NCBI GenBank assembly: GCA_964369425.1
Contig: CAYJGW010000093.1
Coordinates: forward strand, 1-6,402
Origin: CAUPWF01 sp964369425
GTDB lineage: Bacteria; Bacillota; Clostridia; Lachnospirales; Lachnospiraceae
Length of the DNA: 6,402 nucleotides
Direction: 5' to 3'
The translations under genes were made by a program, and so were the position numbers. Of this stretch, positions 1 to 5,160 are shown piece after piece. The notes under the pieces are model-generated. The model worked only from the letters and a program-made list of their open reading frames with translations, searched no databases and was not told the DNA's origin. How positions within the stretch are numbered: the first letter of the stretch is position 1; every line of letters begins with the position of its first letter.

Positions 1-293
1 TTATCGTTGGAATGCTAAGAGGAATGAAAGGCTATCGTGTGAACTCTAATATGGAACTTGGGCTTGGTAGACCTGACCTTGTGCTAGAACCGGTAAATAT
101 TGATCATAAGGCAATTATATTCGAGTTCAAGGCAACCAAAGAGGGGGCAAAACTAAAGACAACACCAGACATAGCTGTTGCTCAGATAAGAGAACAAAAA
201 TATGAGGAAGGGTTCCATGCACTAGGCTACGAAAACACAGTTGCATATGGTATGGGCTTCTTTAAAAAAAATTGTCGTGTACGCAAAGCATAG
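1..293 (+). CDS. C-terminal fragment of AAA-ATPase-like / PD-(D/E)XK nuclease-fold protein
   Basis: The reading frame is open from the window edge (first full codon at base 3) to a TAG at 291-293, leaving 96 residues. The ATG at 12 is internal, because the residues before it (IVG) continue the family pattern. The fragment matches the C-terminal nuclease-fold domain (PDDEXK_9, formerly DUF1703) found after an AAA-ATPase-like domain in a family that is often multi-copy in Clostridia and Bacteroidetes. Visible motifs are SNMELGLGRPDLVL, giving the conserved Asp at fragment residue 25, and IIFEFKATK, giving Glu41-x-Lys43, together the D...ExK core. The tail YGMGFFKKNCRV is also typical. The cellular role of the family is not established; a nuclease or transposon-related function is usually guessed from the fold. 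The ATPase part lies outside the window, so whether the full gene is intact cannot be judged. It converges on the cupin gene across a shared hairpin. Confidence 0.85.
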   Translation, partial: IVGMLRGMKGYRVNSNMELGLGRPDLVLEPVNIDHKAIIFEFKATKEGAKLKTTPDIAVAQIREQKYEEGFHALGYENTVAYGMGFFKKNCRVRKA

Positions 294-322
294 CAATTCT
301 ATACATTCGAACAACAATAAAA

Positions 323-376
323 ATGCACGTAGCAAGCATAGGGTTCTATATATTTCCCTTTACTTTCTACGTGCAT
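323..376. terminator. Probable bidirectional intrinsic terminator (long imperfect hairpin)
   Basis: A perfect 10-bp inverted repeat, ATGCACGTAG (323-332) and CTACGTGCAT (367-376), lies between the stop codons of two convergent genes. The 34-nt interior can extend the stem imperfectly: AAG/CTT (334-336 with 363-365), then AGGG/CCCT (340-343 with 356-359). On the + strand the stem is followed by CTTGTTTT; on the - strand it is followed by TTTTATTGTT. Either transcript would therefore end in a U-rich tail. The stem is longer and less GC-rich than a typical terminator, so a dispersed intergenic repeat is an alternative. Confidence 0.7.
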
Positions 377-397
377 CTTGTTTTAACTTCTATTTGT

Positions 398-742
398 CTA
401 TTTTTTTAAGATTAATGCTATAAATTTCACTTCTTCACTTCCTGTATTCTTTAGTCCATGGGTACTTCCCGATTCACAGAATAGGACATCACCTACCGTC
501 ACCTCATAGGAGTCATTATTATCGTAGTATAGACCTGTTCCTTGGGTGATGTAATACGTCTCTGTCTCTCCTTCATGAAGATGCACCCCTAGTGTTGCAC
601 CTACTTCTATCGTTACTTCACCAAATAAGTTACAGTACTCTCCTGCTTGTTCTTTCGATAGCAATTCTTCTTTTAGAATCGCTCCAACTCCTCCGTATGG
701 CTTTTCAATTCTTACAGTTTCTCTCTCATTTTGCTTTGTCAT
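398..742 (-). CDS. Small single-domain cupin protein
   Basis: A 114-residue protein that is essentially one cupin_2 beta-barrel and probably a cytosolic metal-binding protein. Cupin motif 1 is clear: G52-V-H54-L-H56-x4-E61-x6-G68. Motif 2 is G84-x5-E-x-G92-x2-H95-x3-N99, with Glu at position 90 where Pro is usual. His54, His56, Glu61 and His95 are the expected metal ligands. The ATG at 742 is chosen because GGAGGG lies 7 bases upstream; a GTG at 763 in the same frame would add seven residues and would place that ribosome site inside the gene. No signal peptide is visible. The gene starts 43 bases after carB on the same strand with no terminator between, so it is probably co-transcribed with carAB. 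Cupins of this size include sugar isomerases, dioxygenases and sensors; substrate and reaction cannot be told from the sequence. A link to carbamoyl phosphate metabolism rests on position only. Confidence 0.88.
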   Translation of the reverse strand: MTKQNERETVRIEKPYGGVGAILKEELLSKEQAGEYCNLFGEVTIEVGATLGVHLHEGETETYYITQGTGLYYDNNDSYEVTVGDVLFCESGSTHGLKNTGSEEVKFIALILKK

Positions 743-749
743 GATTTTA

Positions 750-755
750 CCCTCC
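750..755 (-). promoter_or_regulatory. Ribosome binding site that sets the cupin start
   Basis: GGAGGG on the - strand, separated by 7 bases (TAAAATC) from the ATG at 742. It decides in favour of that ATG over the upstream in-frame GTG at 763, which has no comparable site in front of it. Confidence 0.85.
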
Positions 756-785
756 ACTATCACTTTTACAGTTATTGATTTCGAG

Positions 786-3700
786 TTACTTTACCTTTGC
801 TATATCTATCAACGTCAATTGATTGGCATCTGTGTTTTCTAAACTTGTCACAAGAGCTTCTGCTGTATCAAGAGCTGTGAGAACATTTACTCCAGTCTCG
901 ATGGCATTTCTACGGATAACAAATCCATCTTTTGACTTTTCTGCTCCTTGATTTGGCGTATCAATTACAAGATCGATTTCATGTCCTAGAATTAAGTCCA
1001 TTAAGTTTGGTGACTCTTGTTCGATCTTATTGGTGCGAATCACTTTTACTCCAGCCTCTGTTAATGCTTTGGCTGTTCCTCTTGTTGCATAGATACGATA
1101 TCCCAACGCTTCGAATCGTTTTGCAATGATTGCTCCATCTTCTTTATCTTCATCTCGTAATGTCATAATCATGTTCTTGTGTTTTGGTAACTTGATTCCC
1201 GCTCCTAGGAATGCCTTATATAATGCCTCGTTAAAGGTCTTAGCAATTCCAAGACACTCTCCTGTAGACTTCATCTCTGGTCCTAGACTAATATCTGCCC
1301 CTCTGATTTTCTCAAATGAGAACACTGGCATTTTAATTGCGATGTATTCCGACTCTTTTTGAAGCCCTGGTGTATATCCTAGTTCTTTTAGTGTCCTACC
1401 AATAATCATCTGAGTTGCAAGTGTAACGATTGGAATTCCTGTTACTTTACTGATATATGGCACTGTACGACTCGACCTTGGATTTACTTCAATTACGTAA
1501 ACTTCTTCTCCACATACAATAAACTGAATATTAATCATTCCAATTACGTGAAGTGCTTTTGCTAGTCTCTTTGTATACTCTTCTATTTTTAATTTTACAT
1601 TCTTTGAAATGCTTTGTGCTGGGTATACAGAAATACTATCTCCTGAGTGAATTCCTGCTCTTTCAATATGCTCCATGATTCCTGGAATCAAGATATCTGT
1701 CCCATCGCAGATTGCATCTACTTCAATCTCTTTTCCTACTAGATATTTATCTACTAGAATTGGATTTTCTTGTGCAATTCGGTTGATAATCCCAATAAAC
1801 TCATCGATATCATCATCATTGATTGCAATTTGCATTCCTTGTCCACCTAGTACATAGGAAGGTCTTACTAGTACTGGATATCCTAATCGATTGGCAACTT
1901 CTTTTGCTTCTTCGGCTGTAAATACAGTATCACCTACTGGACGAGGAATCTCACATTCTTCTAGAATCTTATCAAACAGTTCTCTATCTTCCGCTGCATC
2001 TACATCTTCGGCAGCAGTTCCAAGAATTGGAACCCCCATATCCATTAAGGCTTTCGTTAATTTGATGGCTGTCTGCCCTCCAAATTGGACTACCGCACCA
2101 TCTGGCTTTTCAATATCTACAATGCTTTCTACATCTTCAGGAGTCAATGGCTCAAAATACAGCTTATCTGCGATGTCAAAGTCTGTACTTACTGTCTCAG
2201 GGTTATTGTTGACAATAATTGTCTCATACCCTTCTTTTTCAAATGCCCAAGTACAATGTACCGAACAGTAATCAAATTCAATTCCTTGTCCAATACGAAT
2301 CGGCCCAGATCCTAATACTAGTACCTTTTTCTTATCGTTTGTCTCTAAGGCTTCATTTTCGCTACCAAATACCGAGTAATAATATGGTGTCTCTGCTGCA
2401 AACTCTGCTGCACAAGTATCTACCATTTTATAAGCTGCTAGGATATTCCACTCTTTTCGCATGGTATGAATTTCTTTCGCTGTTTTACCAGTTAATCGAG
2501 AAATTACTGTATCTGGGAATTCCATTCTCTTTGCTTCTTTCAACAACTCTTCTGTAAGTTCTTCTGTCTTTAATTGCTCTTCCATCTCAACTAAAATTGC
2601 AATCTTATCAATAAACCAGAAATCTATCTTCGTAATACTATGAATCTCGTCGTAAGTAATCCCTTTTCTAAGTGCTTCTGAAATCAACCAAATTCTTCGG
2701 TCATCTACAATATTTAATCGATCTAAAATTTCCTCTTTTGTCATTGCTGTATAATCATAAGACATTAAACTATCTACATTTTGCTCAAGGGAACGAATTG
2801 CCTTCATTAGACCACCTTCAAAATTGTCNNNNNNNNNNNNNNNNNNNNNNNNNNNNNNNNNNNNNNNNNNNNNNNNNNNNNNNNNNNNNNNNNNNNNNNN
2901 NNNNNNNNNNNNNNNNNNNNNNNNNNNNGAACGGCTTACACGTGGGTTTACTTCGATTACACAATATTCAAAACTAGTTGGATGCAATGCGTATTGTACG
3001 TTGCAACCTCCTGTGATTTTTAACTCGCTGATAATATTTAAAGCCGATGTACGAAGCATCTGGTACTCTTTATCCCCTAAAGTCTGTGATGGTGCCACTA
3101 CAATACTATCTCCTGTGTGAACACCTACTGGGTCAATATTTTCCATGTTACACACTGTAATACAGTTTCCTTTTCCATCGCGCATCACTTCGTATTCTAC
3201 TTCTTTCCAACCCGCGATGCAACGCTCTACCAGAACTTGTCCTACACGAGAAAGTCTGAGACCATTTTGTAAAATCTCTCTTAACTGATCTTCATCATCT
3301 GCGATTCCACCACCTGATCCACCTAATGTATAGGCTGGGCGAAGTACGATTGGATAACCGATTTTATTCGCAAAAACCACACCATCTTCTACATTTTCCA
3401 CTACAAGTGAAGCTGCTACTGGCTCTCCAATTTTCTCCATCGTACTTTTAAACTCTAATCGATCTTCTGCTTTTTTTATCGTCTCTGATGTGGTACCAAT
3501 TAAATTTACGTTATTCTCTACAAAGAATCCCTTTTCATCCAACTCCATTGCAAGGTTTAGTCCTGCTTGTCCACCAAGTGTAGGAAGTACACTGTCTGGC
3601 TTTTCTTTTAGAATCAACTGTTCTACTACTTCCACTGTAAGTGGTTCAATATATACACGATCAGCAATATCTTTATCTGTCATAATTGTTGCAGGATTGG

Positions 3701-3845
3701 AATTTAATAATATAACCTCAATTCCTTCCTCTTTTAACGAACGACAAGCTTGTGTTCCTGCATAATCAAACTCTGCTGCTTGTCCTATGATAATCGGTCC
3801 CGAACCGAGTACTAGTACTTTTTTAATCTCTGGATTTCTTGGCAT
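786..3845 (-). CDS. carB: Carbamoyl-phosphate synthase large subunit (interrupted by an assembly gap)
   Basis: CarB makes carbamoyl phosphate from bicarbonate, two ATP and ammonia channelled from CarA, feeding pyrimidine and arginine synthesis in the cytosol. The internal duplication is plain: KKVLVLGSGPIIIGQ near residue 8 and KKVLVLGSGPIRIGQ near residue 507 open the carboxyphosphate and carbamoyl-phosphate halves. Each half has an ATP-grasp signature, EVNPRVSR (298-305) and EVNPRSSR (786-793). The region between about 350 and 500 is the oligomerisation domain. Residues from about 888 form the MGS-like allosteric domain, with ATRGTAKAL and TNKI at the places that bind UMP or IMP in E. coli CarB (inferred by alignment from memory). 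Numbering counts the 100 N as 34 residues. The displayed length of 1019 is short of the usual 1065-1075; roughly 80 residues are missing at the gap, giving about 1066. The frame is consistent on both sides. The start overlaps the carA stop by one base. Confidence 0.97.
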   Translation of the reverse strand: MPRNPEIKKVLVLGSGPIIIGQAAEFDYAGTQACRSLKEEGIEVILLNSNPATIMTDKDIADRVYIEPLTVEVVEQLILKEKPDSVLPTLGGQAGLNLAMELDEKGFFVENNVNLIGTTSETIKKAEDRLEFKSTMEKIGEPVAASLVVENVEDGVVFANKIGYPIVLRPAYTLGGSGGGIADDEDQLREILQNGLRLSRVGQVLVERCIAGWKEVEYEVMRDGKGNCITVCNMENIDPVGVHTGDSIVVAPSQTLGDKEYQMLRTSALNIISELKITGGCNVQYALHPTSFEYCVIEVNPRVSRXXXXXXXXXXXXXXXXXXXXXXXXXXXXXXXXXXDNFEGGLMKAIRSLEQNVDSLMSYDYTAMTKEEILDRLNIVDDRRIWLISEALRKGITYDEIHSITKIDFWFIDKIAILVEMEEQLKTEELTEELLKEAKRMEFPDTVISRLTGKTAKEIHTMRKEWNILAAYKMVDTCAAEFAAETPYYYSVFGSENEALETNDKKKVLVLGSGPIRIGQGIEFDYCSVHCTWAFEKEGYETIIVNNNPETVSTDFDIADKLYFEPLTPEDVESIVDIEKPDGAVVQFGGQTAIKLTKALMDMGVPILGTAAEDVDAAEDRELFDKILEECEIPRPVGDTVFTAEEAKEVANRLGYPVLVRPSYVLGGQGMQIAINDDDIDEFIGIINRIAQENPILVDKYLVGKEIEVDAICDGTDILIPGIMEHIERAGIHSGDSISVYPAQSISKNVKLKIEEYTKRLAKALHVIGMINIQFIVCGEEVYVIEVNPRSSRTVPYISKVTGIPIVTLATQMIIGRTLKELGYTPGLQKESEYIAIKMPVFSFEKIRGADISLGPEMKSTGECLGIAKTFNEALYKAFLGAGIKLPKHKNMIMTLRDEDKEDGAIIAKRFEALGYRIYATRGTAKALTEAGVKVIRTNKIEQESPNLMDLILGHEIDLVIDTPNQGAEKSKDGFVIRRNAIETGVNVLTALDTAEALVTSLENTDANQLTLIDIAKVK
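2829..2928. other. Assembly gap of 100 N inside carB
   Basis: Exactly 100 N, the conventional filler for a gap of unknown size. Coding sequence stops just after EVNPRVSR and resumes at DNFEGGLMKAIRSLE. In E. coli CarB about 81 residues lie between the equivalent points (starting SSALASKATGYP and ending near GEVMAIG). The real gap is therefore estimated at about 240 bases, not 100. All coordinates to the right of it would shift by about 140 in the true chromosome. Confidence 0.97.
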
Positions 3846-4918
3846 TATTTCGCTCCTCCCATCATTGCAATGAATTTATCGAATAAGTATGATGAATCTT
3901 GTGGTCCTGGGCAAGCTTCTGGATGAAACTGCACCGTAAAGATATTCTTTCCAACGTATTTTAGCCCTTCATTTGTCTCATCGTTTACATTTACAAATGC
4001 CGGCACAGCAACGTTTTTATCTAGATTATCAATATCTACTACGTAACCATGATTCTGAGATGAAATATACACATCTCCAGTTTCTAAGTCTTTCACTGGG
4101 TGATTTCCACCTCTGTGTCCATACTTCAATTTATGGGTGTCTGCTCCGTTTGCAAGTGCCATCAATTGATGTCCTAGGCATATTGCGAATATAGGAATCT
4201 CTGTCTGATATAGTTTCTTAATTTCTTCGATGATTGCTGTGCAAGTCTTTGGATCTCCAGGTCCATTGGATAACATAATGCCATCTGGGTTAGCTTTTAT
4301 AATTTCTTCCGCCTGTGTAGATGCTGGGTATATAGTCACCTCACATCCTCTTTCGTTCAATGACTTTGCAATATTGTCTTTTGCTCCAAGATCAAGAAGA
4401 GCCACTTTTTTCCCTTTCCCCTCCAATTTATAGGGCTTCTCGCAAGTTGTTTTTGCCACAACATCTCCGATTGTATATGATTTTAACTTTGCCTTCACTT
4501 CTTCCAAGTCATAATTTTCATTTACAGTAATCATACCATTCATGGTACCTTTTTCTCTTAAAATCTTTGTAAGGGCTCTTGTATCTATGCCTGCAATTCC
4601 TGGAATATCTTGTGTTTCTAAAAACTCTTGTATGGTTGCCTGAGATCTAAAATTGCTAGGCATTCTTGAAAGTTCTCTTACGATATATCCATCTGGCCAA
4701 GCTTTTCTCGACTCCATATCCTCATAACATACACCATAATTTCCAATCAGTGGATACGTCATTGTAACGGCCTGTCCCGCATAAGAAGGATCTGTCAACA
4801 CCTCTAAATACCCTGTCATGGATGTATTAAATACTATTTCACTTATCATTTCCCTCTTAGAACCAATACTCACTCCTGTAAATACCGTTCCATCTTCTAA
4901 AATCAGAAAAGCTTTCAT
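3845..4918 (-). CDS. carA: Carbamoyl-phosphate synthase small (glutaminase) subunit
   Basis: CarA hydrolyses glutamine and passes the ammonia through an internal tunnel to CarB. The 357-residue protein has the normal length. The N-terminal CPSase small-chain domain runs over about residues 1-140 (MKAFLILEDGTVFTG, EIVFNTSMTGYLEVLTDPSY, GIAGIDTRALTKILR). The class I glutamine amidotransferase domain runs from about 170 to the end. The catalytic triad is visible: Cys247 in AICLGHQLMAL, then His332 and Glu334 in VQFHPEACPGP; SNGPGDP at 217-223 forms the oxyanion-loop region. The start at 4918 is preferred because MKAFLILEDG is the usual N-terminus and AGGTGAT (4928-4922) lies just upstream. The frame stays open back to a TTG at 5026, but that 36-residue Lys/Phe-rich extension is encoded by the leader terminator and is unlikely to be protein. 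The gene is first in the carA-carB-cupin unit. Confidence 0.97.
   Translation of the reverse strand: MKAFLILEDGTVFTGVSIGSKREMISEIVFNTSMTGYLEVLTDPSYAGQAVTMTYPLIGNYGVCYEDMESRKAWPDGYIVRELSRMPSNFRSQATIQEFLETQDIPGIAGIDTRALTKILREKGTMNGMITVNENYDLEEVKAKLKSYTIGDVVAKTTCEKPYKLEGKGKKVALLDLGAKDNIAKSLNERGCEVTIYPASTQAEEIIKANPDGIMLSNGPGDPKTCTAIIEEIKKLYQTEIPIFAICLGHQLMALANGADTHKLKYGHRGGNHPVKDLETGDVYISSQNHGYVVDIDNLDKNVAVPAFVNVNDETNEGLKYVGKNIFTVQFHPEACPGPQDSSYLFDKFIAMMGGAK
3853..3860 (-). promoter_or_regulatory. carB ribosome binding site inside the end of carA
   Basis: GGGAGGAG on the - strand lies 7 bases before the carB ATG and at the same time encodes the Gly-Gly-Ala end of CarA. With the TAATG stop-start overlap at 3843-3847 this is the classic layout for translational coupling, which would keep the two subunits near equal amounts. 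Confidence 0.88.
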
Positions 4919-4945
4919 CTTATCACCTAAATCCCTTCGTTTTTT

Positions 4946-5001
4946 CTTTTGAACACCGATTTGCTTACTTTTGAACAAAAAAAAAGAGAGCATCGATTTG
5001 C
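4946..5001 (-). repeat. Gapped tandem duplication in the carAB leader
   Basis: On the - strand, GCAAATCGATG...TTCAAAAG (5001-4968) recurs as GCAAATCGGTGTTCAAAAG (4964-4946). The copies are separated only by TAA. Eighteen of nineteen bases agree. The first copy carries 15 extra bases, CTCTC plus nine T plus G, which are the terminator's 3' arm and U tract. The second copy therefore looks like a duplicate that lost, or never had, the terminator part. Confidence 0.6.
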
Positions 5002-5063
5002 ACATGCACATCGACCTCTCTTTCAAGATTACCGCAATATAAATTGTCCTCTTCGTTCTCCAC
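4965..5063 (-). CDS. Possible 32-residue leader frame reading through the terminator
   Basis: GTG at 5063 overlaps the TAG of the upstream mini-frame (TAGTG), and AAAGGGG (5079-5073) lies 9 bases before it. The frame starts MENEEDNLYC and ends DALFFFVQK. It passes through both arms of the terminator and its U tract (three Phe codons), stopping at TAA 46 bases before carA. No family is recognised. If translated, ribosomes would cover the terminator's 5' arm and favour read-through into carA. It may equally be a chance open frame in a purine-rich leader. Confidence 0.22.
   Translation of the reverse strand: MENEEDNLYCGNLEREVDVHVQIDALFFFVQK
4977..5023 (-). terminator. Intrinsic terminator in the carAB leader
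   Basis: On the - strand AAAGAGAG (5023-5016) pairs with CTCTCTTT (4990-4983), and TCGAT (5014-5010) pairs with ATCGA (4997-4993) above a small G/TG internal loop. TGC/GCA (5008-5006 with 5001-4999) can close a four-base ATGT loop at the top. The stem runs into nine consecutive T (4985-4977). It points toward carA, sits about 95 nt after the inferred transcription start and 58 nt before the carA start, and so is an attenuator rather than the end of an upstream gene. Confidence 0.85.
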
Positions 5064-5086
5064 TAGATTCTTCCCCTTTGAATCAT
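5063..5086 (-). CDS. Possible 7-residue leader peptide (MIQRGRI)
   Basis: ATG at 5086 is preceded by AGGAAG (5096-5091), 4 bases from the start codon, and runs seven codons to TAG. The peptide has two arginines, encoded AGG and AGA. Carbamoyl phosphate is an arginine precursor, so an arginine-sensing leader is conceivable. The whole frame lies inside a hairpin: CTAGAT (5090-5085) can pair with ATCTAG (5068-5063), with inner TTC/GAA pairs and AAAGGG in the loop. Frames this short occur by chance; the ribosome site, the arginine codons and the TAGTG overlap with the next frame are the only support. Confidence 0.3.
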   Translation of the reverse strand: MIQRGRI

Positions 5087-5124
5087 CTAGCTTCCTAAAA
5101 CTGTGACATGTTCAAATTGAAGTA

Positions 5125-5153
5125 ATTCTACCACACTTAATCTGTAATAGCAA
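5125..5153 (-). promoter_or_regulatory. carAB promoter (extended -10, sigma-A type)
   Basis: On the - strand, TTGCTA (5153-5148) and TAGAAT (5130-5125) are separated by exactly 17 bases. TGG directly before the -10 gives the extended TGnTAnAAT form. Transcription would start near 5118, giving a leader of about 200 nt. The -35 element begins 8 bases after the stop codon of the upstream wall-hydrolase gene. Confidence 0.72.
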
Positions 5154-5157
5154 GTGT
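5133..5157. repeat. Inverted repeat across the carAB promoter, possible operator
   Basis: ACACTT and AAGTGT (on the - strand, 5157-5152 and 5138-5133) form a 6-bp inverted repeat with a 13-base centre. One arm overlaps the -35 box and the other lies in the spacer just ahead of the extended -10. No T tract follows, so it is not a good terminator for the upstream gene. It does not resemble an ArgR box. A regulator site is possible, but six-base arms can arise by chance. Confidence 0.3.
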
Positions 5158-5160
5158 TTT

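Larger units (their letters stand above)
4919..5118 (-). promoter_or_regulatory. carAB 5' leader, a putative attenuator region
   Basis: About 200 nt lie between the inferred transcription start (near 5118) and the carA ATG. In transcript order they hold: TTTGAACA at 5116-5109; a hairpin at 5090-5063; a purine-rich stretch; an intrinsic terminator at 5023-4977; a second partial copy of the terminator's 3' side; and the carA ribosome site AGGTGAT (4928-4922). A strong terminator between promoter and gene implies regulated read-through. The RNA upstream of the terminator is purine-rich, and I find no pyrimidine segment able to pair with the AAAGAGAGGTCGAT arm, so a simple antiterminator hairpin is not evident. 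No PyrR loop, T-box or known riboswitch is recognised. Candidate signals are pyrimidines or arginine, inferred from the pathway. Confidence 0.65.

Noticed and set aside
743..763. GTG start at 763 for the cupin
   Set aside because: The GGAGGG site would then be inside the coding region; it is ideally spaced for the ATG at 742.
932..3765. Several + strand open frames opposite carB and opposite the N gap
   Set aside because: They are antisense shadows of carB with no family resemblance and no supporting ribosome sites; some cross the N run and are partly artificial.
4919..5026. A 36-residue N-terminal extension of CarA from a TTG at 5026
   Set aside because: It is encoded by the terminator hairpin and U tract, is Lys/Phe-rich and unlike CarA. 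The normal N-terminus MKAFLILEDG has its own ribosome site at 4928-4922.
5011..5030. Possible PyrR binding loop (AATC...GAGAGGTC on the - strand)
   Set aside because: The loop between the arms is longer than the consensus allows and the conserved CC is absent; the GAGAGG belongs to the terminator stem.
4919..5118. T-box or metabolite riboswitch in the carAB leader
   Set aside because: No T-box core sequence such as GGGTGGNACCGCG and no recognisable riboswitch core; the leader is also short for a T-box.
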